64,000 bases of DNA, from NCBI RefSeq assembly GCF_002095575.1, contig NZ_MLJJ01000003.1:1-64000 (forward strand), read 5' to 3'. Origin of the DNA: Pantoea septica (lineage in GTDB: Bacteria > Pseudomonadota > Gammaproteobacteria > Enterobacterales > Enterobacteriaceae). Below are positions 27,663-37,245 of this stretch, one piece after another (within the stretch, counting starts at the first letter, position 1; every line of letters starts with the position of its first letter). A program made the translations under genes and the position numbers. The notes beneath the pieces were generated by a model. The model made no database searches and was not told the DNA's origin. It worked only from the letters and a program-made list of their open reading frames with translations.

Positions 27663-28987
27663 TTATTCCGATAGCGCCGAGTTCAGCTTGCGTAACCGCC
27701 TGGCGGCGGGGTTGTTCTGCTCGCCAGGGTCGAGCGGAGTGAGTAAAAAGCACCAGGAGGTGACCGCGCTGACGAGATAAAGCAGGGCGTAGCACCAGAT
27801 GACGCCTTCGGTGCCGAACAGGGCGTTCAGGCCGCTATAGAGCGCGGGGCCAAAGAAGGTGGAGAGCCCCGCGGCGAAACAGTAAATCGCCATGGCGTTA
27901 CCTTTGTCTTTCTTTTCGCACAGCGACGAGAAGAGCGCGGCGGCGGGCACATAGCCGCACAGCGTGATGCCGTACAGGCAGGCGAAGAGCACGCTGAGGG
28001 CGAAGCTGCCGCCGCTCCACTGCGGCACGAAGTACATCAGCAGCATCGAGATGCAGGAGCCGAGGCCGCCGAAGAAGGTCAGCACCTTGCGCCAGCCGAT
28101 GCGGTCGCTCATTTTGCCGACGATGGGATTAAAGCTCATGCCGACCAGCCCCATGATGGTGATCAGGCTTAAATATTCCGTTTGCGAGAAGCCGATACGC
28201 TCGGTAAAGAAGCCCGGCAGAAAGATGAAGAAGCCAAAGTAGGGGGTGGTATTGATAATGCGCACCACGGCGGCGGCGGCGATGCGCGGTTCGCGCCAGA
28301 GAATATCGATACCGCCCATCAGCGTCCGCCAGACGCCCTGACGACGCTGCTCTTCATCCAGCAGCGGGCCATAGCCGGTGCGCTCTTTAACGGCGACCAG
28401 CATCACAACGATGCCTGACGCCACCAGCACCAGCGAGAGCCAGAAGGTGGCGTATTCGCCGATCATCCTGATGGAAAAAATCGCCACCAGCGAACCGAGC
28501 GTCGGCAGGCCGCCGGTAAGGCGAGCCAGAACCAGCCGGTAGCGGAACCGCGCATCTCCAGCGGCGCGGCGGACTGGATCCAGACTAAAAACGCATAGGC
28601 GAACATTGGGTAGGCGATGCCGCGCAGGCCGTAGGTCAGCGCGATGCCCACCACGCTTTGCGCGGGCAGCGCGAAGGCGAGAAACAGCAGCTCAAACACC
28701 ACCCAAATCACGCCGCCGAGCAGCATGACCCGGCGCGGCCCGATCAGGGTCGAAAGCGAACCGGCTAACCAGGAGCCCAGCGTCACCGTTACGCCGTAAA
28801 AGGCGATCACCGCGGCGGCGATATCGAGGGTAAAACCGTGATGGCTCAGGTAGGGCGCCAGATAGTTGGATTCCACGCCGTCGCCGATCATAAAAAGCAG
28901 CACCGCAATATATCCCCAGGCGAGCGCCGGCGGGATGCCAAGGCGGCGCAGCACAGGCGAAGGGGCCGCGGAGGTTATTTTTGTCAT
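27663..28987 (-). pseudogene. Polyol-type MFS transporter, interrupted by a single-base frameshift
   Basis: Two frames together make one MFS transporter of about 441 residues, resembling ribitol/arabinitol (RbtT/DalT-type) carriers. The N-terminal part (28987 to about 28520) carries helices 1-5 and runs into unrelated sequence ending at about 28463. The C-terminal part (to 27663) continues in the next frame with VAIFSIRMIGEY. The join lies at GCCTTACCGG on the minus strand; one extra T there (AAA for AA at about 28518-28519 on the plus strand) would restore WFWLAFTGGLPTLGS. It may be a recent inactivation or a sequencing error. The start at 28987 (MTKITSAAP) or 29002 is possible. First gene of the operon. 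Confidence 0.8.
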
Positions 28988-29017
28988 AGCAGATGATTCC
29001 ATGAGTAGGGTGTGGTT

Positions 29018-29872
29018 TCAGGCGAGATAGAGGAATCGCTCGCCTGGCATCAGCAAATGAAATTTCTTTCCGGGATAGCGGGTAAGCATGTCGTCGACGA
29101 ACCAGGCGGGGTTATCGCTGTTGCAGCTAAAAAGATCGTAATGACAGGGCAACAGCAGATCGGCGCCGATGGCGTGGTGGAGATCCGCCGCATCGCGAAA
29201 ACTCATATTCGGCATAATGCCGCGCCGGCCGCGGGCAACATCGCCGCCGTTGATGGGCAGCACGCAGATATGCGGTCTGAGCTGCGCCATCTGACTCTGC
29301 AGCGCCTCGGTCACCAGCGTATCGCCGCTGTGCCACAGGCTGAGCGCGCCGCTGCGGAGGTAATATCCTAAATAACGGTCGTTGCCCTCGTCATCGCGTT
29401 CGTAGTCGCTGTGCGCCGCGGCCACCGGCAAAATTTGAAACTCGCCCACCTCAATCAGGCTGCCGGTTTTCGCCAGCCGCACCTGACCGCCCAGGCGAGG
29501 TTTTTCCGCCTGTAAACGTCGGCCGTCAGGCGCCGGGATCCAGATAGGCAGCTGCGGCGCTTGTTCCGCCAGCGGCTCAAGCGTCGCCAGATCGAGATGG
29601 TCATCGTGAAAATGGGTAATCAATACCGCATCGCACACCGCCAGCGCCTCTGGCGGCAGCACCGGCGGGAAGCGGCGCACGAACTCCGTGTCGGGATGTC
29701 GGCGTTCGATGGCGTCGCTTAAGTAGGGATCGATCGCCACCAGATCGCCGGCGTGATTTTTAATCATCATGCCGGCCTGTCCCAGACTCCAGACGGCCAG
29801 CGCATGGCAGGGCACCTGCGTGGCGGTGAGTTCTGCCGCCAGCTGATGCGGGTCGCGAAGAGCAAAGGCCAT
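29018..29872 (-). CDS. Metallo-beta-lactamase-fold hydrolase (UlaG-like)
   Basis: Hydrolase of 284 residues with the metallo-beta-lactamase fold. The metal-binding motif THFHDDHLD (HxHxDH) is near residue 88. Later metal-ligand regions are AAAHSDYE, WHSGDT and LLPCHYD near the C-terminus. The arrangement resembles UlaG (L-ascorbate-6-phosphate lactonase) and related lactonases rather than glyoxalase II. It lies 31 bp upstream of the MFS start on the same strand, so it may be co-transcribed with the GMC/M24/SDR set. A lactonase step after oxidation of a sugar or polyol is a reasonable but unproven role. Confidence 0.82.
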   Translation of the reverse strand: MAFALRDPHQLAAELTATQVPCHALAVWSLGQAGMMIKNHAGDLVAIDPYLSDAIERRHPDTEFVRRFPPVLPPEALAVCDAVLITHFHDDHLDLATLEPLAEQAPQLPIWIPAPDGRRLQAEKPRLGGQVRLAKTGSLIEVGEFQILPVAAAHSDYERDDEGNDRYLGYYLRSGALSLWHSGDTLVTEALQSQMAQLRPHICVLPINGGDVARGRRGIMPNMSFRDAADLHHAIGADLLLPCHYDLFSCNSDNPAWFVDDMLTRYPGKKFHLLMPGERFLYLA

Positions 29873-30012
29873 GGTTTCTTCTCCGGGCTAAAGGAACCCG
29901 CACTCTAAAACAAGCGAATAGCAGAGGCTGGAGGGAAGGTCACAGAAGTTAGTTAACGCTGTTTACTGATTCAGGCGATACTGTCTGTCTTACCCTCTGA
30001 GGCGCAAACGCA

Positions 30013-31182
30013 ATGAAGCAGATCGGCTTAAACAATTTTCAGGTGCGCAAACACAATAAAACGCTGTTTATGAGCCTGATGTGGCGGCATAAACAGGTCA
30101 GCAAATCGCAGCTGGCGCAGCTAAGCGGGCTAACGATCCCCGCCACCACCAAAATACTGGACGAGCTTATCGGCGAGGGGAAAATCGTTCATTCCGACGT
30201 GGCGCTGAGCCATCGCGGCGTCAACGGGGGCAGCTATCAACTGCCCACCGTCGGCCCCTGGACGCTCTGCATGTGCATTACGCCGACGCGTATCGAGTAC
30301 CAGCTGGCGGATGCGCAGCTGGTCGCGCAGGGCGACTGCCGGCAGAAGGCGATCGACGCTGCGACCCCCGACGCGCTGCTAAAGGAGACAGAGGCGTTAT
30401 GGCGACAGGTCTGCCAGCAGTGGCCAAAGAAAAAAATCAATCTGGCGCTGGCGGTGCATGGCCAGGTCGATCCCGTCACCGGCGTCTCGCAGCATATGCC
30501 CCAGGCCGCCTGGAAGGCGCCGGTCGAGCTGAAATATTTGCTGGAGGAGCGGCTGGGCATTGAGGTCAGGGTAGACAATGACTGCATCATGCTGGCGCTG
30601 GCGGAAAAGTGGCTGAACCGCAATCAGCAGAGCGAATTCTGCGTCATCAACGTCGACTACGGCATCGGCTCCTCTTTCGTCATCAACGGCGAGATTTTTC
30701 GCGGCAATCTTTATGGCAGCGGGCAGATCGGCCACACCATCGTCGATCCGCTGGGCCGCCGCTGCAGCTGCGGTCGTCGGGGCTGTCTGGAAACGGTGGC
30801 GTCGCTGAGCGCTATGAAGCAGGCGGCCCGATCTATTGACAGCGCGGCGCCGCCGCTGACGAATCGCGAACTCTTCGCGCTCTGGCAGCGCGGCGACGCC
30901 TGGATTATCGACTGGGTGAATCAGGCGGCCGAAGCGATCGGTATGAGCCTGTATAACTTCCTGAATACGCTGAATATCAACCAGATATGGCTCTATGGCC
31001 GCAGTTGCGCCTTCGGCGAAAGCTGGCGACAAACCATTGTGCGGCAGATCGATTTCAATCCTTTCGATCCGCGCGACAGCGTGAAAAACAGGGCGACCAA
31101 TATCCATTTCGGCCAGCTGGATCGGGCAAGCCAGCTGCTGGGCATCGGTTATCTCTACGTTGAAAACAGCGTGACCGCCTGA
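30013..31182 (+). CDS. ROK-family transcriptional regulator (NagC/XylR-like)
   Basis: Repressor-type ROK protein of 389 residues. The N-terminal winged helix-turn-helix (about 1-75) contains KSQLAQLSGLTIPATTKILD. The ROK domain has an acidic sugar-kinase-like core (VRVDNDCIMLALAE, VDYGIGSSFVINGEIF) and the zinc-binding CSCGRRGCLE after GQIGHTIVD. Such proteins bind a sugar or sugar phosphate and repress nearby catabolic genes. It is divergent from the metallo-beta-lactamase-fold gene across 140 bp and precedes a sugar-porter MFS gene, so it probably controls both sides. Confidence 0.9.
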   Translation: MKQIGLNNFQVRKHNKTLFMSLMWRHKQVSKSQLAQLSGLTIPATTKILDELIGEGKIVHSDVALSHRGVNGGSYQLPTVGPWTLCMCITPTRIEYQLADAQLVAQGDCRQKAIDAATPDALLKETEALWRQVCQQWPKKKINLALAVHGQVDPVTGVSQHMPQAAWKAPVELKYLLEERLGIEVRVDNDCIMLALAEKWLNRNQQSEFCVINVDYGIGSSFVINGEIFRGNLYGSGQIGHTIVDPLGRRCSCGRRGCLETVASLSAMKQAARSIDSAAPPLTNRELFALWQRGDAWIIDWVNQAAEAIGMSLYNFLNTLNINQIWLYGRSCAFGESWRQTIVRQIDFNPFDPRDSVKNRATNIHFGQLDRASQLLGIGYLYVENSVTA

Positions 31183-31284
31183 CTTAGTAAACTCCTTTAA
31201 CTAAAATCTGTGAGCCTCTGAACTTTCACTCTGCGTGAAGGGTGGTCATATAGCCGCACCTTGACCCTCCTGCGGAGTAGCGAC

Positions 31285-32721
31285 GTGAAACAACAACAAC
31301 AGCTTTTTATGCGTTATGTGTGGGGAATCTGCCTCGTGGCGGCGTGCGGCGGCTTGCTCTTCGGCTATGACTGGGTGGTGATCGGCGGCGCCAAACCCTT
31401 TTATGAAGCCTGGTTCGGCATTACCGATCCGGCGACCTCCGGCTGGGCGATGAGCTCGGCGCTGGTCGGCTGCGTGGCCGGCGCCGTGGTGTCTGGCTGG
31501 TCGGCGGACCGGTTCGGCCGCAAAATCCCGCTGATGATCGCTGCGCTGCTCTTCGTTACCACCTCGATCGGCACCGCGCTGGCCAGCAGCTTCGAATTCT
31601 TTGTCTGGTGCCGCATTTTGGGCGGCGTCGGCATCGGCATCGCCTCGGCGCTCAGCCCTATGTATATCGCGGAGATCAGCCCGGCGGACAAGCGCGGCAA
31701 GTTCGTTGCGGTTAATCAGCTGACGATTGTCATCGGCGTGCTGGCTGCGCAGCTGGTGAACCTGCTGATCGCCGAGCCGGTCGCCAGTCAGGCTACGCAG
31801 GAGATGCTGCGTCAAAGCTGGAACGGCGAATATGGCTGGCGCTGGATGTTCGCCTCCGCCGCGATCCCCTCGACGCTCTTCCTGGTGCTGATGTTTTTCG
31901 TCCCCGAATCGCCGCGCTGGCTGGTGATGGCGGGCAAAAAGGAGCGCGCCCATGCCATGCTGAGAAAAATCGGTCCGGAGCCCTATGCGCTGCAAACCCT
32001 GTCGGAAATTTCGCTGGCGGTTGAAAAGGATAAAAGCGCGACGCGCGCCTCTGTCGGCACGCTTTTCGAGCCCCGCATCGCGCCGGTGATGGCGATCGGC
32101 ATCGTACTGGCGGTGTTCCAGCAGTGGTGCGGCATCAACGTCATTTTCAACTATGCGCAGGAGATTTTCGCCTCCGCAGGCTTCGATATCAACGGGACGT
32201 TGAAATCGATCGTCGCCACCGGCCTGATCAATCTGCTGGCGACGCTGCTTGCGCTGCCGCTAGTGGATCGTCTGGGCCGACGCAAACTCATGCTGCTGGG
32301 CGCGGGCGGCTTAACGCTCTGTTACGGCCTTATCGCCTCCGCCTATATGTTGGGCATGCTGGGATGGCCAGTGCTGATTCTGGTGCTGGCCGCTATCGCC
32401 ATCTACGCGCTCACGCTTGCGCCGGTGACCTGGGTGCTGCTGGCGGAAATCTTCCCGAACCGGGTGCGCGGGCTGGCGATGTCGGTGGGCACCCTGGCGC
32501 TCTGGATCGCCTGCTTTATCCTGACCTACACCTTTCCGCTGCTCAACGCCGGGCTGGGCGCAGCGGGCAGTTTCCTGCTCTATGGCCTGATTTGCGCCGC
32601 AGGTTTTCTGTTCGTCGTGAAAAAGGTGCCGGAAACCCGCGGCGTCACGCTGGAGAAACTGGAGGAGCAGCTCACGGGCGCGCCGCTGCCTGCGGCGAAC
32701 ACCGCGCGTAACGAGGCGTAG
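31285..32721 (+). CDS. MFS sugar porter (XylE/AraE/GalP-like)
   Basis: Twelve-helix sugar/H+ symporter of the SP family, 478 residues. Family signatures are present: GWSADRFGRKIPL in the first loop, RILGGVGIGIAS, PESPRWLVM at the central loop and VPETRGVTLE near the C-terminus. QQWCGINVIFNYA is the substrate-site QQxxGxN region. GTG at 31285 is preferred because GGAG (31273-31276) lies 8 bases before it; TTG at 31261 has no such site. It follows the ROK regulator by 102 bp. The sugar or polyol carried cannot be read from sequence. Confidence 0.88.
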   Translation: MKQQQQLFMRYVWGICLVAACGGLLFGYDWVVIGGAKPFYEAWFGITDPATSGWAMSSALVGCVAGAVVSGWSADRFGRKIPLMIAALLFVTTSIGTALASSFEFFVWCRILGGVGIGIASALSPMYIAEISPADKRGKFVAVNQLTIVIGVLAAQLVNLLIAEPVASQATQEMLRQSWNGEYGWRWMFASAAIPSTLFLVLMFFVPESPRWLVMAGKKERAHAMLRKIGPEPYALQTLSEISLAVEKDKSATRASVGTLFEPRIAPVMAIGIVLAVFQQWCGINVIFNYAQEIFASAGFDINGTLKSIVATGLINLLATLLALPLVDRLGRRKLMLLGAGGLTLCYGLIASAYMLGMLGWPVLILVLAAIAIYALTLAPVTWVLLAEIFPNRVRGLAMSVGTLALWIACFILTYTFPLLNAGLGAAGSFLLYGLICAAGFLFVVKKVPETRGVTLEKLEEQLTGAPLPAANTARNEA

Positions 32722-32754
32722 ATGATCAGCGCAGGGAAGTGCAGAAGGTGGTAA

Positions 32755-32783
32755 GGCTGGTCACGCGAGGTGACCAGCCTTTT
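32755..32783 (+). terminator. Terminator after the sugar-porter gene
   Basis: GGCTGGTCAC and GTGACCAGCC form a perfect 10-bp stem with loop GCGAG, followed by TTTT. It separates the inserted block from the conserved gene ydgA. Confidence 0.92.
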
Positions 32784-32802
32784 CATCGCGAGGCGCGATT
32801 GC

Positions 32803-34302
32803 TTACTGCGGCATGCCTTCGCTGGTGGGCAGGCCGAGCATATAGCGCGACATAAACTGCTCCAGCGTCATGGTGTCGCCGTTCATGTTCACCTGGCCGC
32901 CGTTGTACTGCAGGCTGGTGACGATATTGTTATCCTGCTGCTGGGTCAGACGGAACATCTGGCCCATCGCCGCCAGGCCTTTCACCTGCTGATCCGCCAG
33001 CTTCTGCGCGTCGTCGCCGGTATACCCCTCTGCCAGGCCGACGTTGCGCATCACTTCGGTCGCCATCGGCATATTGATAACCAGTTTGGCCGATAAGCTC
33101 TTCAGCACGCGATCCACCATGCCGGAGAGATTTTGCGGCTGTCCGGTAACGGTCGCGGGATCGTTGAAGTTAGCAGTGAGGTTAAAGGTGCTTTCGCCTT
33201 TCTCGTTTTTCCAGCTCAGCGGCGCGATGCTTATCATCGGCGCGCCTTTCAGCAGCGTCGGCAGATTATTCATCAGAATAGTGTTGACGCCGGCCTGATA
33301 GCGAATCGGATCGTTCGCGAGGCCCGGCTGATTCAGCAGGTCCTGCATCTGCGCGTGATAGTTATCGGAGAAGGTTTTCACCGCCTGGGCGTCGAACTGC
33401 GCCAGCTTCATGCTCAGCTTCGCTTCGCCGAAATCGTTGTTCTGCAGGTGCACGTTGTCGACGCGATAGTCGATGTTGCCGCTGATTTTGCCCGCTTTGT
33501 TGTCAAACGACGAGGTGCCGTTGAGCTTTTGCAGCGTCAGCGCATCCTTGCCGTTGACGCTGGCGTTGAATTTCTCCAGCTCGACTTTCTGATCGCCGAT
33601 GCGCACGCCTTCCGGCGTCAGGTGGGTATTGCCGCTCACCTTCACGCCGTTAGCGGTAAACAGCACCGGCATGCCCATCTCGTTTTTGCTGGTGATGGCG
33701 ATGCTGTCGATATCGCTGTCTACTGAGACTTTATCGCCTTTGCTGTCTGCGCTGACGTTCAGCGTGCCGCCGTTGGTCGCCACGCGCTGGCCGGTCTGCG
33801 CATTCTGATAATTAACCGGCAAAAAGTGCAGGGCGGTGTCGGTCGCGCCGCTATAGCCGATGCGCGTATCCGCATTCGCCGGCGATTTATTGTCGGTCAG
33901 GGCGAACAGGTTTTTCAGCGCATCGGTGTTTTCCAGCTCGGTGTGCACCGACGCCATGCTCGGGATCAGCGTAAAGCGACGCAGCTGGGCGAACGGGAAG
34001 GGGCCATGGTCGATGGTTTCGTTAAAGACGATGCTCTGGCCAGGCTTCAGGAACGCGTTATCTTCGGTCTGCGAGTTGGCCTGCAGCACCAGCTTCGCTG
34101 TGCTGCTGAATACGCCGCGCTGGTAATCCTGATAGCTGAGCTTGAGGCGGCTGTTGGGCGCCAGGGCGTTGAGCTGCGTATTGGCGTTCTGCACCAGTTC
34201 ATCCATATGGCTTTCCAGCTGCTTACCGGTAAACCATGCCGCGCCGGTCCAGATTACGCCCAGGGCGATAATCACACCTACGGCAACGTTGGTCTTTTTC
34301 AT
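32803..34302 (-). CDS. ydgA: YdgA, DUF945 family protein
   Basis: Protein of 499 residues with one N-terminal membrane segment (about 5-25) that acts as signal anchor and a large exported domain of DUF945 type. It is orthologous to E. coli YdgA, which sits in the same place next to manA; the function is not established. Typical features include the repeated antiparallel-strand character and segments such as IDHGPFPFAQL and the C-terminal tail with FMSRYMLGLP. The 132-bp gap to manA holds a terminator. Confidence 0.93.
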   Translation of the reverse strand: MKKTNVAVGVIIALGVIWTGAAWFTGKQLESHMDELVQNANTQLNALAPNSRLKLSYQDYQRGVFSSTAKLVLQANSQTEDNAFLKPGQSIVFNETIDHGPFPFAQLRRFTLIPSMASVHTELENTDALKNLFALTDNKSPANADTRIGYSGATDTALHFLPVNYQNAQTGQRVATNGGTLNVSADSKGDKVSVDSDIDSIAITSKNEMGMPVLFTANGVKVSGNTHLTPEGVRIGDQKVELEKFNASVNGKDALTLQKLNGTSSFDNKAGKISGNIDYRVDNVHLQNNDFGEAKLSMKLAQFDAQAVKTFSDNYHAQMQDLLNQPGLANDPIRYQAGVNTILMNNLPTLLKGAPMISIAPLSWKNEKGESTFNLTANFNDPATVTGQPQNLSGMVDRVLKSLSAKLVINMPMATEVMRNVGLAEGYTGDDAQKLADQQVKGLAAMGQMFRLTQQQDNNIVTSLQYNGGQVNMNGDTMTLEQFMSRYMLGLPTSEGMPQ

Positions 34303-34362
34303 TGCTGAGTCGTCCTTATCCTTGTGTCCGCTTACGCCGCTGTCCGACGTCCGGCGAGGGAA

Positions 34363-34386
34363 GAAAAACGCCCGCAGGCGTTTTTC
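34363..34386. terminator. Terminator between manA and ydgA
   Basis: GAAAAACGCC and GGCGTTTTTC form a 10-bp perfect stem with loop CGCA. A/T tracts on both sides let it act in both directions; the relevant one is the end of manA on the minus strand. Confidence 0.75.
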
Positions 34387-34434
34387 GCTAATAGATTGAA
34401 ATAATAGCAGTTAGGGCCAGTTTCGTCAGCCGAA

Positions 34435-35610
34435 TCAGCGCAATGCGTTAAAAACGCGCGCCAGGCGACCGCTACCAACGGCTTTCAGCGCGCCGTCGCT
34501 GGCGGGGACAAAGCAGGATTCTCCCGGCCGCAGCGTCAGCTGCTGCTGGCCCAGCGTCAGCGTCGCCTCGCCTTCGATGCAAAACAGGATCGCCGCGCTC
34601 TCCTGCGAGAGGGTCTGCGGTTCGCTGTCCAGCGCGTGAATGGCGAAAGCGAAATCCTCCACCGGAATCGGGAAGTTCAGGGCGCGATCCTGCTGTTGCG
34701 GCTGGGTCAGCAGCTGCGACGCCGGTTTTGACTGAAACTTGACGTTGGCGAGCAGCTCGGGAATATCGATATATTTCGGCGTCAGGCCGGCGCGCAGCAC
34801 GTTATCGGAGTTGGCCATCACCTCCAGCGCCACGCCGTTGAGGTAGGCGTGCGGCGTCTCGGCGTAAAGAAACATCGCTTCACCCGGCTGCAGCGTAATC
34901 ACGTTCAGCAGCAGCGGCGAAAACAGTCCGCTGTCGTCCGGGTAATCGGCCGCGATCGCCTTGATGGTCTCCCACGGCTGGCCGTCGCGCGCGTTGAGCG
35001 CGGCTTTCAGCACGCCCAGCGCCAGCGACTTCGCCTCGCCCTGCAGCGACAGCAGGGTGGTGAACAGCGTCGCCAGATTGTCGCTGTCGGGATGCTGCAA
35101 AAAGTGGGCGATCTGCGGATGCGCGCCCGCCACCGGCTGCAGCAGCGAGGCGATCTCCCGCAGCTCGCGAAAGCCGTTCATCGCCTGAAAAGGGGTCAGC
35201 GCGTAGACCAGCTCCGGCTTATGGTTGGCGTCTTTATAGTTGCGCTCCGCCGCGTTGAGCGGGACGCCCGCCGCGTTCTCGCGTGCGAAACCCTCTTCCG
35301 CCGCGCTTTTGCTGGGGTGGACCTGAATCGACAGCGGCCGATCGGCGCACAGCACCTTAAACAGGAAAGGCAGTTCGCCAAAGCGTTTCGCCACCGCATA
35401 GCCCAGCGTCTCCTCGGGCGCGGCGTCGATGACGTCGCGCAGCGAGCGACGCTCGCCCTTGACCTCAACCTGAGAAGGACTTTTGGGATGCGCGCCCATC
35501 CACAGCTCCGCCATCGGCGCGCCGCTGGGATTGGCGATGCCGTAGAGTTCCGTTAAGGCGGTTCTGCTACCCCACGCGTAATTTTGCAGCGAATTGACCA
35601 TTTTTTGCAT
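34435..35610 (-). CDS. manA: ManA, mannose-6-phosphate isomerase
   Basis: Type I phosphomannose isomerase, a zinc enzyme interconverting mannose 6-phosphate and fructose 6-phosphate, 391 residues. The zinc and active-site segments are seen: LSIQVHPSKS, DANHKPELVYAL, LYAETPHAYLNG and the following SDNVLRAGLTPKYID. The start at 35610 (MQKMVNSLQNYAWGS) fits the E. coli protein; an in-frame ATG at 35628 is less likely. It is divergent from fumC with a 194-bp gap. Confidence 0.97.
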   Translation of the reverse strand: MQKMVNSLQNYAWGSRTALTELYGIANPSGAPMAELWMGAHPKSPSQVEVKGERRSLRDVIDAAPEETLGYAVAKRFGELPFLFKVLCADRPLSIQVHPSKSAAEEGFARENAAGVPLNAAERNYKDANHKPELVYALTPFQAMNGFRELREIASLLQPVAGAHPQIAHFLQHPDSDNLATLFTTLLSLQGEAKSLALGVLKAALNARDGQPWETIKAIAADYPDDSGLFSPLLLNVITLQPGEAMFLYAETPHAYLNGVALEVMANSDNVLRAGLTPKYIDIPELLANVKFQSKPASQLLTQPQQQDRALNFPIPVEDFAFAIHALDSEPQTLSQESAAILFCIEGEATLTLGQQQLTLRPGESCFVPASDGALKAVGSGRLARVFNALR

Positions 35611-35804
35611 AATTAACCCTTTAATCACGGGAAGTTATTGCGCCTATTAAAGCAGAAAATGATGGGGTTAATACATATGAAGTGCAAACAGCGCGACAGA
35701 CTCGCATAATGTTAAATTCTTGTATGTAAGAATTCTTGCGCGTCCAGTGTTCTTCCCGCGCTGGGCGAACAATCACCACAACCTGTGCTAAAGGAGACGT
35801 AGAC

Positions 35805-37202
35805 ATGGCAGCCACGCGCATTGAAAAAGATTCAATGGGGCCCATTGATGTACCCGCAGACAAGTTATGGGGCGCGCAAACGCAGCGCTCGCTGGAACAC
35901 TTCCGTATCTCGACAGAAAAAATGCCGACCGAGCTGGTCTACGCGCTGGCGCAGACCAAGCGCGCCGCCGCCACCGTCAACCGCGATCTCGGCCTGCTGC
36001 CGGCTGAACGCGCGGACGCTATTATCAAAGCCGCCGACGAGGTGCTGGCCGATCGGCACAGCGGCGAGTTCCCGCTGGCGATCTGGCAAACCGGCTCCGG
36101 AACCCAGACCAATATGAACATGAACGAGGTGCTGGCCAACCGCGCCAGCGAGATCCTCGGCGGCGAACGCGGCATGTCGCGCCTGGTGCACCCCAACGAC
36201 GACGTCAACAAAAGCCAGAGCTCAAACGACGTCTTCCCGACCGCAATGCACGTGGCGGCCGTGATCGCGCTGCGCGAAAAGCTGATCCCGCAGATTGAAA
36301 CGCTGAAGAAAACCCTGAGCGACAAGTCCAGCGCCTTTCAGGATATCGTCAAGATCGGCCGCACCCATCTGCAGGATGCCACGCCGCTGACCCTGGGCCA
36401 GGAGATCTCCGGCTGGGTGGCGATGCTGGAGCATAACCTTCGGCACATTGAGCAGAGCATTCCTCACGTCGCCGAACTGGCGCTGGGCGGGACCGCCGTC
36501 GGCACCGGGCTGAATACCCATCCGGAATATGCGGTGCGCGTGGCGAAAGCGCTGGCCGAGCTGACCGGGCAGCCGTTCGTCACCGCGCCGAATAAATTCG
36601 AGGCGCTGGCGACCACCGATGCGCTGGTGCATGCGCACGGCGCGCTGAAAGGGCTGGCGGCCTCGCTGATGAAAATCGCCAACGACGTGCGCTGGCTGGC
36701 GTCAGGCCCGCGCTGCGGCATCGGCGAACTCTCTATTCCGGAAAACGAGCCGGGCAGCTCAATCATGCCGGGCAAGGTCAACCCGACCCAGTGCGAAGCG
36801 ATGACCATGCTCTGCTGCCAGGTCATGGGCAACGATGTGGCGATCAATATCGGCGGCGCGTCGGGCAACTTCGAGCTGAACGTCTTCCGGCCGATGGTGA
36901 TCCACAATTTCCTGCAGTCGGTACGCCTGCTGGCTGACGGCATGGACAGCTTCAACCACCACTGCGCCGTCGGCATCGAGCCGAACCGCGACCGCATTTC
37001 GCAGCTGCTCAATGAATCACTGATGCTGGTGACCGCGCTGAATACCCATATCGGCTACGACAAAGCGGCCGAAATTGCGAAGAAGGCACATAAAGAGGGG
37101 CTGACGCTGAAAGGCTCTGCGCTGAAGCTGGGCTATCTCACCGAAGAGGAGTTTGACGCCTGGGTGCGTCCGGAAGAGATGGTCGGCAGCATGAAGGCGT
37201 AA
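35805..37202 (+). CDS. fumC: FumC, class II fumarase
   Basis: Iron-independent fumarate hydratase of the TCA cycle, 465 residues. The start at 35805 ([12 protein letters not shown]) is behind AAGGAGA; an ATG at 35736 is rejected because the extra residues are unrelated. The family signature [13 protein letters not shown] and the active-site [11 protein letters not shown] and RTHLQDATP segments are intact. In E. coli fumA lies between fumC and manA; here it is absent and manA is divergent instead. A SoxS/MarA site may be expected upstream but I could not find a convincing one. Confidence 0.98.
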   Translation: MAATRIEKDSMGPIDVPADKLWGAQTQRSLEHFRISTEKMPTELVYALAQTKRAAATVNRDLGLLPAERADAIIKAADEVLADRHSGEFPLAIWQTGSGTQTNMNMNEVLANRASEILGGERGMSRLVHPNDDVNKSQSSNDVFPTAMHVAAVIALREKLIPQIETLKKTLSDKSSAFQDIVKIGRTHLQDATPLTLGQEISGWVAMLEHNLRHIEQSIPHVAELALGGTAVGTGLNTHPEYAVRVAKALAELTGQPFVTAPNKFEALATTDALVHAHGALKGLAASLMKIANDVRWLASGPRCGIGELSIPENEPGSSIMPGKVNPTQCEAMTMLCCQVMGNDVAINIGGASGNFELNVFRPMVIHNFLQSVRLLADGMDSFNHHCAVGIEPNRDRISQLLNESLMLVTALNTHIGYDKAAEIAKKAHKEGLTLKGSALKLGYLTEEEFDAWVRPEEMVGSMKA

Positions 37203-37217
37203 GCCGCCGTCGTGATA

Positions 37218-37243
37218 AAAGGCCGGCGCTGCCGGCCTTTTTA
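37218..37243. terminator. Terminator shared by fumC and tus
   Basis: AAAAGGCCGGC and GCCGGCCTTTT form an 11-bp perfect stem with loop GCT and an extra T. It lies in the 43-bp gap between the convergent genes and can work for both. Confidence 0.92.
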
Positions 37244-37245
37244 CG

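Noticed and set aside
35611..35804. SoxS/MarA box upstream of fumC
   Set aside because: The best candidate (TTTGCACTTCATATG on the minus strand) misses several consensus bases, including most of the AAA half.
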